This document shows, in pieces, positions 38,897 to 46,998 of a stretch of 64,000 nt of DNA (within the stretch, counting starts at the first letter, position 1; each line of letters starts with the position of its first letter). A program made the translations under genes and the position numbers. The notes under the pieces were generated by a model that made no database searches, was not told the DNA's origin, and saw nothing but the letters and a program-made list of their open reading frames with translations. Source of the DNA: Verrucomicrobiaceae bacterium (GTDB lineage: Bacteria; Verrucomicrobiota; Verrucomicrobiia; Verrucomicrobiales; Akkermansiaceae); NCBI GenBank assembly GCA_027491155.1, contig JAIXWR010000043.1, forward strand, positions 1-64,000, in the 5' to 3' direction.

Positions 38897-40129
38897 TCAA
38901 CCCGGCCACCCCGGCACCGTCTCCGCCAGGATCTCGCCGATCCGCTTCCGCTCCGACGCCTTCAGCCAGTCATAGGCGGCGTCCTCCCCGGCTAGCACCG
39001 CCTTGAGTTTCAACAGCACCGCCTGCTTCACCCGCGGCGGCAGGTCCTGGAAGCTTCGCGAATAAATCATGTAGGAGCACCGGTTTTTGAAAAGCCGGCC
39101 GTAGAGCTTGAAGTCCGCCAGCGACCCTCCGTTCTTCGTCCGCGGAAAACGCGCGGTGAAGGTTTTCTGGAAGGCCTCGCCGCCTTCGATCCCGTCGCCC
39201 GGATCGACCTCGTCCTTGAACAACAGGCAGGCGACGATCCGCTCCGCAGCCCCGTCCGCCACGCGGCCCGCCGACCCCAGATCCGGGTCCGCCGACGGGT
39301 CGAGCGCCCGGCCCAGGAAATGCGCCCGCTGGTATTGCAAGGAAGCCGCCGTCAGCAGGTTGTGCATCCGGCACTGGTGCTCGAGGACCATCAGCGCCAC
39401 GATGTCGCTGGTCGCCCGCGGATACTTCGTCACATCGATCTTTTCCCGCAGGTCCCGCAGATCGCTCGGCAGCGGCTCGTCCGGCCCGTCCTCCTCGTAG
39501 GTCCGGTTCCCCAGATGCGGCAACGAACTGCGCCCCGTGACGTAGTAGCCGCCCCAGCGCTCCGCCAGCGGCGTGTCGTGGTTCACATGGCTCGTCCCCA
39601 TCGACAGCAGCGGATGGCCGTCCGCATTCGGATACACCGAGCGGATTTGCATCCCCGGCACGTTCTCGGTCCGCGCGGTCCCGTGGCACGACATGCAGTT
39701 GGAAAGATCCCGCTCGATCTTCAATCCCTGCGGACCGCCCGGCTCGATCAGGTAGAACACCGGCCCCAGCCGCGGGTCCACCACCACCGCCTCGATCGCC
39801 CCGCCCGGCACGTAGCCGACGTAGGCCTCCTCGGAAAAGTAGAGCGCCCGCGGGTTCTTCGGGTGGATCAACGCGTTCTGATGGCTGGTCTTGGAAAACA
39901 CCATCACCTGCGACTCCTCCGGCACGTCCAGCTCCCTCAGCACGAAGCGCAGCCGCTCCAACTCACTCCCGCCCTCCACCTTCTTCGCTCCGGACGCCAG
40001 GTCCGCCGCCAGCCGCGACAGCGAGTCCTCCGCCCGCGTGTCCGAATAGCGGATCGGCGGCAAATCCCAGAAGTCGGCCTGTCCCGACACGCTCCGGACC
40101 AAGGCCAACAGGATGATCAGTCGTCTCAC
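38897..40129 (-). CDS. Exported monohaem cytochrome c-like protein
   Basis: 410 residues. A short signal peptide (LIILLALVRSVSG) is followed by about 130 residues without a known motif, then one c-type haem site, NCMSCHGTA, near residue 145. Possible axial ligands are Met residues shortly after (VPGMQIRS or LSMGTSH). The C-terminal half is helical with DIVALMVLEHQCRMHNLLTAA. The layout resembles exported cytochrome-domain proteins of Planctomycetota and Verrucomicrobiota whose role is not known to me. It should sit in the periplasm and may move electrons. It is divergent from the ABC-F gene. Confidence 0.65.
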   Translation of the reverse strand: MRRLIILLALVRSVSGQADFWDLPPIRYSDTRAEDSLSRLAADLASGAKKVEGGSELERLRFVLRELDVPEESQVMVFSKTSHQNALIHPKNPRALYFSEEAYVGYVPGGAIEAVVVDPRLGPVFYLIEPGGPQGLKIERDLSNCMSCHGTARTENVPGMQIRSVYPNADGHPLLSMGTSHVNHDTPLAERWGGYYVTGRSSLPHLGNRTYEEDGPDEPLPSDLRDLREKIDVTKYPRATSDIVALMVLEHQCRMHNLLTAASLQYQRAHFLGRALDPSADPDLGSAGRVADGAAERIVACLLFKDEVDPGDGIEGGEAFQKTFTARFPRTKNGGSLADFKLYGRLFKNRCSYMIYSRSFQDLPPRVKQAVLLKLKAVLAGEDAAYDWLKASERKRIGEILAETVPGWPG

Positions 40130-40265
40130 GCCTACAATTAACGAATTTTCTTTCCGAAATCTTGCACCCGCGTTGCCCGCATCTCAAGATCCAATTTTCC
40201 TCCCGGCCACCGGACGACGCCTCCCTTGACCGCGCCGCCCCGGCCCGCAAGTCTCCGCCCGCCGC

Positions 40266-42257
40266 ATGCTTTCCGTCCACAATCTCCGCGTCGAATATGG
40301 CGCCCGCGTCCTGTTCTCGGATCTCACCTTCTCGATCCTCCCCCGCGAGCGCATCGCCTTCGCCGGCCACAACGGCGCCGGCAAGTCCACGCTGATGAAG
40401 GCCATCGCCGGCATCGTCGAGGTCTCCGGCGGCAAGGTCGTCGTCCCCCGCGGCTGCCGCGTCGGCTACCTGCCCCAGGAAGGCATCCACGTGAAGGGAA
40501 TCAGCCTGTGGGACGAAACCATGCGCGCCTTCGGCGAAACGATGGCGCTCCAGGAAAAGATCGAGCGCCTTTCCGCCGAACTCGAGAATCTCGACCCCCG
40601 CTCTTCCCCCTACGGCGACCTGCTCGAGGAAATCGGCGAGCTCGAGCTGCTGCTCGACGACACCGACCCGGCCCGCATGAAGCCGAAGGTCGAATCCGTC
40701 CTCCAGGGCCTCGGCTTTTCCAAGAGCGACTTCGACCGCGACTGCGGTCACTTCTCCGGCGGCTGGCAGATGCGCATCGCCATGGCCAAGCTCTTCCTCC
40801 AGGAGCCCGAGGTCCTGCTGCTCGACGAACCGACCAACCACCTCGACATCGGCACCCAGCGCTGGGTCGAGGCCTACCTGGTCAACTACCCCGGCGCGAT
40901 CCTCCTCATCTCCCACGACCGCGCCCTGCTCGACACCCTCTGCACCCGCACCCTCGCCTTCCACCACGGCCGCTGCGAGGAATACTCCGGCAACTACACC
41001 TACTACGAGACCGAGTCCGTCCTGCGCCGCGAGATCCAGCTCAAGCAATACACCGCCCAGCAGCGCGAGATCGCCGACATCCAGCGCTTCATCGACCGCT
41101 TCCGCGCCTCCGCCAACAAGGCGACCCTCGTCCAGTCGCGGATCAAGATGCTCGACAAGATCGAGCGCATCCCCGCCCCGGAAGCCGCCGACGCGGTGAT
41201 GAACTTCAAGTTCCCGCCGCCGCCCGCCAGCGGCAACCTGGTCGCCAAACTCGAAAAGGTCTCCAAGTCCTACGGCGAGCTGCAGGTCTTCAAGAACTTC
41301 GACTTCGAGATCAACCGCGGCGAACGCATGGCCATCGTCGGCCCCAACGGCGCCGGCAAATCGACCTTCTGCCGCATCATCACCGGTCAGGAAGAGCCTA
41401 ACGGCGGCGAGCACAGCTTCGGCCTGAAAGTCGCCACCTCCTTCTTCTCGCAGAACCACGCCGACGAGCTCGATCCCACCAAGACCGTGCTCGACACCGT
41501 GACCGAGGTCGCCAGCCGCGAGTCCGCTCCCTATTGCCGGAACCTGTTAGGCTGCTTCCTGTTCCGCGGTGACGATGTCTTCAAGAAGGTCGGCGTCCTC
41601 TCCGGCGGCGAGCGCTCCCGCGTCGCGCTGGTCCGCATGCTGGTCGCCCCGGCCAACTTCCTGATCCTCGACGAGCCGACCAACCACCTCGACATGCAGT
41701 CGCAGGAGGTCCTCCAGCGCGCGCTGGCCGACTACGCCGGCACCGTGATGATCGTCTCCCACAACCGCGCCTTCCTCGATCCGGTGGTCCATAAGACCCT
41801 CGAGTTCCGCCCCGGCGAGGACCCGCGTTTGTTCCAGGGAAACATCACCTACTACCTCGAAAAGACCGCCGACGAAAAGGGCGGAGCCACCCTCTCCCAG
41901 CGCGCCGCCGCCGCGAACGCCGCCGCCGAAGCCAAGGCCAATCCCGGCAAACCCGTCGCCGCGCCGAGCCGCAAGGACCAGAAGCGGATCGAAGCCGAGC
42001 AGCGCCAGCTCCGCACCCAGGTCCTCAAGCCTTTGGAGGACGAGTTGGTCACGCTGGAGAAGCGCATCGCCGACCTCGAAGCCGCTCAAGCCAACGCCAC
42101 CGCGGACCTTTCGAAGCCCGAAGTCGTTGCTTCCCCCGCCAAGTTCCGCCTCGTCAGCAACACCGTCGAGCAAGTCACCCAGCGCCTCGAAGCCTCGATC
42201 ACCCGCTGGGAAGAACTCACCGTGGAGATCGAGCAGGTGAAGGCGAAGCTGGTCTAG
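40266..42257 (+). CDS. ABC-F family ATPase (translation factor type)
   Basis: 663 residues with two ABC ATPase domains and no membrane helices. Domain one has Walker A GHNGAGKST, signature FSGGW and Walker B LLLDEPTNHLD; domain two has GPNGAGKST, signature LSGGE and LILDEPTNHLD. The linker between them (about residues 240-320) is the interdomain arm of ABC-F proteins. A C-terminal charged coiled coil (about residues 570-663) resembles that of Uup. ABC-F proteins bind the ribosome and relieve stalls or give antibiotic protection; Uup-like members have also been linked to DNA. The subgroup cannot be fixed by eye. Confidence 0.9.
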   Translation: MLSVHNLRVEYGARVLFSDLTFSILPRERIAFAGHNGAGKSTLMKAIAGIVEVSGGKVVVPRGCRVGYLPQEGIHVKGISLWDETMRAFGETMALQEKIERLSAELENLDPRSSPYGDLLEEIGELELLLDDTDPARMKPKVESVLQGLGFSKSDFDRDCGHFSGGWQMRIAMAKLFLQEPEVLLLDEPTNHLDIGTQRWVEAYLVNYPGAILLISHDRALLDTLCTRTLAFHHGRCEEYSGNYTYYETESVLRREIQLKQYTAQQREIADIQRFIDRFRASANKATLVQSRIKMLDKIERIPAPEAADAVMNFKFPPPPASGNLVAKLEKVSKSYGELQVFKNFDFEINRGERMAIVGPNGAGKSTFCRIITGQEEPNGGEHSFGLKVATSFFSQNHADELDPTKTVLDTVTEVASRESAPYCRNLLGCFLFRGDDVFKKVGVLSGGERSRVALVRMLVAPANFLILDEPTNHLDMQSQEVLQRALADYAGTVMIVSHNRAFLDPVVHKTLEFRPGEDPRLFQGNITYYLEKTADEKGGATLSQRAAAANAAAEAKANPGKPVAAPSRKDQKRIEAEQRQLRTQVLKPLEDELVTLEKRIADLEAAQANATADLSKPEVVASPAKFRLVSNTVEQVTQRLEASITRWEELTVEIEQVKAKLV

Positions 42258-42367
42258 CGGCGGCTGCGGCATCCCCGATGAGCGTAGCTTGAGCTGAGTG
42301 GAATTTCCGCAAGCCTTCTAAGAGCCGGGTGCCCCCCGTCGTTCCAATACTCGGAGGGATTTATGGT

Positions 42368-42817
42368 ATGATCGCACACCTCACGCTCCCATGGTATGAA
42401 CTGTGGTTCTTGAACCTGAAAGAATCGCTGGGTGATAATGCAAACCTTCCATTCTGGTTGCTGGTGATCGTTTGGCTCTTTGGGCTGATGTTCTGGATCT
42501 CAAGACCCCATTGCCGAACGTGGTTAACTCTGATCGGCGCTTTGATTTTGCTCCTCCTTCCCGCCGCAGTGTTTTGTGCGTTCCTTGCAAAAGTGACGTG
42601 GGTCGCCAGGCACCTTGCGATGGTCGGCGTGCTTGATGATCCTTCCCAAGCCAGTGCAACGATCTGGTTCGCTTCCTCTGAAGCTCGAATGCAGCTCTTG
42701 GGATTCTTGTTCCTAACCCTTTTCAGCGCCGTTCTCTATGGGCGTCACCTGTTGACCAGCCGAGCAGCCACTGCTCCCGGCACCGAATCCTCCCCGTCCC
42801 AACGGGACGACTCATAA
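42368..42817 (+). CDS. Small membrane protein of unknown function, lower GC
   Basis: 149 residues from the ATG at 42368, which has a good ribosome site (GGAGGG at 42353-42358). Three hydrophobic helices are seen, at about residues 28-44, 50-76 and 106-122. There are no motifs I recognise. Base composition and codon use are more AT-rich than in the neighbours, so it may be a recent arrival. The last five codons and the stop overlap the first copy of a palindromic repeat (42796-42815), so the repeat supplies the C-terminus QRDDS. Confidence 0.6.
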   Translation: MIAHLTLPWYELWFLNLKESLGDNANLPFWLLVIVWLFGLMFWISRPHCRTWLTLIGALILLLLPAAVFCAFLAKVTWVARHLAMVGVLDDPSQASATIWFASSEARMQLLGFLFLTLFSAVLYGRHLLTSRAATAPGTESSPSQRDDS

Positions 42818-42880
42818 AAGCCTGGCACGAAGTGCCAGGTCCACCCGCCAGCCATCCGGTGTCCCAACGGGACACCTCAT
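42796..42880 (+). repeat. Compound palindromic unit, forward copy
   Basis: Two copies of a 20-base element lie at 42796-42815 and 42861-42880 (GTCCCAACGGGAC then GACTCAT or ACCTCAT). Between them, at 42821-42839, is a perfect hairpin, CCTGGCAC-GAA-GTGCCAGG. GTCCC/GGGAC inside each element is itself a small palindrome. An inverted counterpart follows at 42941-43024. Confidence 0.75.
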
Positions 42881-43135
42881 GCGGGGTGCGGCGGTCGTGG
42901 TCGGATCGGATCCGCCATGATGCCAGCGTCTTTTCCCCGGATGAGTCGTCCCTGTAGGACTACAGATCACATTCACCCAAACCCGGCACTCCGTGCGGGC
43001 TGCTATGAATGGTCCCTTTAGGACCGGAACATCTGGCGACGCTCGTTCAAGCACATCCCCCCAATTTCCCCTTGCCATCCCCCCGCCTCACTGTATCAGT
43101 CGTCCTGTTACGGTTGACACCCGGCCGACCCCTCC
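42818..43135. other. Repeat-filled intergenic region before the YtrA-type operon
   Basis: About 318 bases with no supported gene. It is mostly occupied by the two palindromic units. The segment 43080-43135 just before the regulator gene contains GTATCA and GTCCTGTTACGGTTGACA-like sequence and is the likely promoter of the operon; an exact pair of boxes is not assigned. Confidence 0.4.
42941..43024 (-). repeat. Compound palindromic unit, inverted copy
   Basis: On the minus strand, 43024-43005 (GTCCTAAAGGGACCATTCAT) and 42960-42941 (GTCCTACAGGGACGACTCAT) match the 20-base element of the forward unit. The hairpin CCCGGCAC-TCC-GTGCGGG at 42982-42999 lies between them. The spacings (5 bases, then 21 bases) are the same as in the forward unit, although the 21-base filler differs. 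Confidence 0.75.
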
Positions 43136-43510
43136 ATGCTCCCCTTCCGCTTCCAGCTCCTCGACGGCGTGCCGGTCTCCGACCAGCTCGTGAAGGCCGT
43201 CCAGCGCGCGGTGCTGACCGGCGAAATGGCGGCGGGAGAGATGTTCCCTTCCGTCCGTGTCCTCGCCCAGGAGCTGAAAATCTCCCCGACCACCGCGCAC
43301 AAGGCGGTGCTCGAACTCCGCGACGCCGGCTTCCTCGCCAGCCGCCCCGGTGCCGGGATGGTGGTGGTGAAACCCGCCGGCTCCTCGCGCGACCAACTCC
43401 TCGACCAACTCGCCCCCGCCTGCCGCGACCTCATCCGCCAGGCCTCCCTGCTCGGTCTCACGCCGGAAGAAATCCTCGAAGCCCTCCGCCGCACCTTCCA
43501 ACAACCATGA
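43136..43510 (+). CDS. GntR-family regulator of the YtrA type
   Basis: 124 residues. The winged helix-turn-helix covers about residues 9-76 with VSDQLVKAVQRAVLTGEMAAGEMFPSVRVLAQELKISPTTAHKAVLELRDAGFL split over helices and wing, the normal GntR pattern. The short C-terminal part (about 45 residues) has no ligand domain but a pair of helices for dimer formation, as in YtrA. Such regulators usually repress their own operon, which encodes an ABC transporter, and are released on envelope stress. The ATPase gene starts in its stop codon (ATGA), so it fits as the local regulator. Confidence 0.88.
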   Translation: MLPFRFQLLDGVPVSDQLVKAVQRAVLTGEMAAGEMFPSVRVLAQELKISPTTAHKAVLELRDAGFLASRPGAGMVVVKPAGSSRDQLLDQLAPACRDLIRQASLLGLTPEEILEALRRTFQQP

Positions 43511-44418
43511 ACTCCCTCTTGGAATTCCACTCGGTCAGCCGCCGCTTCGGCCGCTCGAAGGCCCTCAAGGACGCGACCTTCCGCGTGCCCGCAGGATCAA
43601 TCACCGCGCTGCTCGGCCCGAACGGCGCCGGCAAGTCGACAGCTCTCAAGATCGCGCTCAACCTGCTCCGCCCTTCGTCGGGCTCGGCCACCGTGCTGGG
43701 CACGGACTCCCGCAAGATCGGACCCGACCAACTCGCCCGAATCGGCTACGTCGCGGACGGGATGGAGATGCCGGAGTGGATGACCGTCGAGCGCTTCCTC
43801 GCCTGGTGCCGCCCGCTTTACCCGAAATGGGACCGGGACTTCGAGAGCACATTGCGCAAGCAGTTCGGCCTGCCAGCGGACCGCAAGCTGAAGCACCTCT
43901 CCCGCGGCCAGCGGATGAAGGCCGCGCTGGTCTCCGCCCTCGCCTACCGGCCCGAGTTGCTGGTTCTTGATGAGCCCTTCTCAGGCCTGGACCCGCTGGT
44001 CCGCGACGAGTTCATCACCGGCCTGTTGGAGCTCGCAGGCGGCGAGGGCTTTTCGGTGATCCTCTCGTCGCACGACATCGATGAAGTCGATCGTCTGGCC
44101 GACCACGTTGTCATGCTCAACCACGGCGAGGTGATCATCGACGAGAGCACCGACTCCCTGCTTTCCCGCCACCGCCGGGTGGAAATCCTGCTGCCGGAGA
44201 ACTTCGGCAACCTGCCGCAACTTCCCGCCACCTGGATCGCCGCGGAGTCCTCGGGCCGCGTGCTGCGCTTCGCGGACACCGCTCATGACCCGGGGGCCTT
44301 CGCCGAACTGGCCGCTCGGCATTTTCCCGGCTGCTCCCCGCCCGACGTCCGTCCTCTCACCCTGAGGGAACTCTTCGTCACGTTGGTCCGCACCGGCCGC
44401 GTGGATGCCTGGACATGA
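43507..44418 (+). CDS. ABC transporter ATP-binding protein
   Basis: 303 residues from the ATG at 43507. It has Walker A LGPNGAGKST, the Q-loop region near YVADGMEMPEW, a signature reading LSRGQ in place of LSGGQ, Walker B LLVLDEPFSGLD and the switch His in SSHDIDEVD. A C-terminal extension of about 85 residues follows the ATPase core. It resembles the ATPases that pair with YtrA-type regulators. It likely drives the two membrane subunits encoded next. The replacement of the first signature Gly by Arg is seen in this group and need not be inactivating. Confidence 0.9.
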   Translation: MNSLLEFHSVSRRFGRSKALKDATFRVPAGSITALLGPNGAGKSTALKIALNLLRPSSGSATVLGTDSRKIGPDQLARIGYVADGMEMPEWMTVERFLAWCRPLYPKWDRDFESTLRKQFGLPADRKLKHLSRGQRMKAALVSALAYRPELLVLDEPFSGLDPLVRDEFITGLLELAGGEGFSVILSSHDIDEVDRLADHVVMLNHGEVIIDESTDSLLSRHRRVEILLPENFGNLPQLPATWIAAESSGRVLRFADTAHDPGAFAELAARHFPGCSPPDVRPLTLRELFVTLVRTGRVDAWT

Positions 44419-44430
44419 ACCCCTGCCTCC

Positions 44431-46998
44431 ATGAATCCTCGCTTGGTCCTCCATCTGTTCTCCGCCGACTGGCAGCGGCTCCGCTGGTTCCTGGTGCTGG
44501 CGTGGCTCGGCATGCTCCTGGCTGCCTTGCCCGCGTTGCGCTTCGACGCGGGAGATGCTGTGCCGGGATCGATGTTCTACAGGGGCTACAGTGGGATTGA
44601 CGACGAAGGGGAGCAGAAAGCGCTCGTCGAACTGTTAGGAACAGACCGCCATGTCGTTCGCTATCCCGGTGCGGCCTATGCGCCGTTCCTACTTCCGCTG
44701 TTGCTGGCGGGAATCTCCGCCTCGCTCGGATTCAACGGTTCCGGCTGGGCCCGGGTCCGGCCCCTGCGCTGGCAGGAGAGGGCGCTGGCGGCGCTGTCGG
44801 GACTGCTCGCCTTCATCGTCCTGCCGCAGTGCGCAGTCATCGCCGCGAACCTCCTCGCCCAAGGCTTCAACAGCGGCGATGCCCTGCGTGGCGCCGTGCG
44901 GGCGGGAATGCTGCTGTTGCCCCTGCATGCCGGCTCGCTGGTGCTGGGACGGGTATGCGGGTCGCTGTGGCGCTGGTTCGCAGCCATCGTGGGAATCGCG
45001 GTGATAACGGGTCTCCTTTCCATCCTCCCGTACCTGCCCTACTGGTGGAGGAGCACCGGACTCTTCAGCATCGGCTGGTGGGGGCAGATCCCCGGCCAGG
45101 TCACTGCGGTGGTCATCACCCTCGCCGTCCTGGTTCTCGTGGTCGCACTTTTCCGCGGCGGGCACAGGCCGCGACTTCGACTGGCCCTCGTGATGCTCGC
45201 GGTGGTGCTGACACCGCCCTGGGCCCGGATGACGTATGGCGGGCCGGGGTTCGATCCGAAGGTGCTGCGGAATGTTCCAGCCCATCCGCAGGCGTCTTCG
45301 ATCCGTGCGGAGTACGTCCCTGGTTCCTTGTTCTTCCACCAGACCTACGAGCGGGAGAAGACCAGCACCACCTTGGAAGCCCAGGTGATTACCAGCGGCC
45401 TGCCGGAGGACGAGAAGATGATGTGGGTGCTGGAAGAGGCCGGACCTTTCACCCATCAGGGGAAGATGCTTCCGCAAAAGTGGGGATGGTATCCTACCCG
45501 GCGTGGAAGAAACATTACGCCCGGCGGCCTGCCGATGCAGCCCGCCGATGTCGTCCCCCTGCCCTTCAAGGTCGCAAGCGGCAACCGGGAATGGTCGTCG
45601 ATGACCAAGCGCTGGGTGATCGGTGAGTTCGACCTCGGCCGCGTCAGCACAACCGGCCCGCAACTCGACATGGATGCCGGCCTGTTAGGGATTGCCATGC
45701 GCTACCGGGAGGTCCTGCGGGAGCCTTTTCAAGACAAGATCGATCTGGAGCCGGCCGGCCTGAAGGAGGGACACGCGCGGGTGATCCGCAGCGGTCCCCT
45801 CGCCCCTGCGGTCGACATGAGCTATCTGCTCGGCCCGTCCTCGCACGGCAGCGGGATCGAAGACGACCGACATCCCATGAGGAGCTTCCGCTGCTTTCTT
45901 CATCTCGGCGGCGACCGTTACGTGGAAAGCCGCGATCTCTACCATGGCGGACACCTGCTACTGTCCCAGGCCAGCGCCATGCGCCGCGTGGTGAAGTTCG
46001 ACGGAGTGAAGGAAGGGGATCTCGCGGACGCCCGGTTGGTGCTGGTAAGGCTGGAAGTCACCGGCAGCGTCCGCAGCCGCATGAAAGCGGCGGGTCTCCC
46101 GCTGCCGCCTGCACGTGATTTCAGGGGGAACCGCTATTCCTCTCCCGCCTATCTGATCGGCCCGTCGCGGGAGGAATGGCGCTACCCTGAGGGCCGCCCT
46201 TCGCCCGACTCGGCGACCGAGGATCAGGTGGGACAGTGGTTCATGCAGGTGCTCAACACCCACGACCGAACCCTCGGCCGGGAACTGGCTCCTTTCGTCC
46301 GCCGCTTCCCGGACATGTTCATCGGCTTCAAAGGCGAGCCCTACAACATGGAACCGGTGACCCAAGCTCTCGTCCACGGTCTGCCGGAATCCCAGCGCCA
46401 GAAACTGCTCGACGCCTTTGCAAAAGAATCCGATCCCGGCGCGAGCCCGCTCCTGCCCGTGATCCTCCAGCGCGGCTGGCAGGACGGTTGCCGGGAAACC
46501 GTGCTGCGCGGGCTGCGTGACAAGCCTTCGGACGGGCTGGTCGCCGCCGCCGCTTCCTACGGCGATCCCTCGCTCCACTCCGATCTGTTAGATGCCATGG
46601 ACCGCTTGCAGTCGCGCCGGGCCTACTTTGCCATCCGCCGCCTGCCCGGGATCGGGGAAGCGCTGTCCCGCAAGGTGGAAGAAGGCTTTGCCCGCGACCG
46701 CCCGGCCTTCCTGGCAGAGCCGGACTCCGGAGAGCAGGCCCTCAAGCTGTCCGTCCCCGCCGCGCATGGCAGCCCGGATGCTTTTGCGCTGCTCTTCCCG
46801 CCGTCAAAGAAGGTCTTGGATCATGGGGGAACCCCGGAGGCATTGCACATCCTGATGCAAATCACTTCCGCCCCACCGGACATCACGACCTGGCAGGCTT
46901 GGGCCGCCTTCATCAAGGCTCGTGAGGCGACCGACTTCCACTACGACGCCTTCGCCGGCGTGTGGTTCCCGAACAACTCCAAGCATTCGAAACCATGA
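44431..46998 (+). CDS. ABC membrane subunit with very large soluble domain (first)
   Basis: 855 residues. About seven membrane helices lie in residues 15-270 (for example RWFLVLAWLGMLLAALPAL and VTAVVITLAVLVLVVALF). After that comes a soluble region of about 585 residues, with a beta-rich first part (SSIRAEYVPGSLFFHQTYERE) and a helical last part. The gene lies 12 bases after the ATPase gene and overlaps the next gene in an ATGA junction, so it is surely part of the transporter operon. Typical permeases of YtrA-linked systems are 300-400 residues with little outside the membrane, so this one is unusual. I do not recognise the soluble domain. Confidence 0.7.
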   Translation: MNPRLVLHLFSADWQRLRWFLVLAWLGMLLAALPALRFDAGDAVPGSMFYRGYSGIDDEGEQKALVELLGTDRHVVRYPGAAYAPFLLPLLLAGISASLGFNGSGWARVRPLRWQERALAALSGLLAFIVLPQCAVIAANLLAQGFNSGDALRGAVRAGMLLLPLHAGSLVLGRVCGSLWRWFAAIVGIAVITGLLSILPYLPYWWRSTGLFSIGWWGQIPGQVTAVVITLAVLVLVVALFRGGHRPRLRLALVMLAVVLTPPWARMTYGGPGFDPKVLRNVPAHPQASSIRAEYVPGSLFFHQTYEREKTSTTLEAQVITSGLPEDEKMMWVLEEAGPFTHQGKMLPQKWGWYPTRRGRNITPGGLPMQPADVVPLPFKVASGNREWSSMTKRWVIGEFDLGRVSTTGPQLDMDAGLLGIAMRYREVLREPFQDKIDLEPAGLKEGHARVIRSGPLAPAVDMSYLLGPSSHGSGIEDDRHPMRSFRCFLHLGGDRYVESRDLYHGGHLLLSQASAMRRVVKFDGVKEGDLADARLVLVRLEVTGSVRSRMKAAGLPLPPARDFRGNRYSSPAYLIGPSREEWRYPEGRPSPDSATEDQVGQWFMQVLNTHDRTLGRELAPFVRRFPDMFIGFKGEPYNMEPVTQALVHGLPESQRQKLLDAFAKESDPGASPLLPVILQRGWQDGCRETVLRGLRDKPSDGLVAAAASYGDPSLHSDLLDAMDRLQSRRAYFAIRRLPGIGEALSRKVEEGFARDRPAFLAEPDSGEQALKLSVPAAHGSPDAFALLFPPSKKVLDHGGTPEALHILMQITSAPPDITTWQAWAAFIKAREATDFHYDAFAGVWFPNNSKHSKP

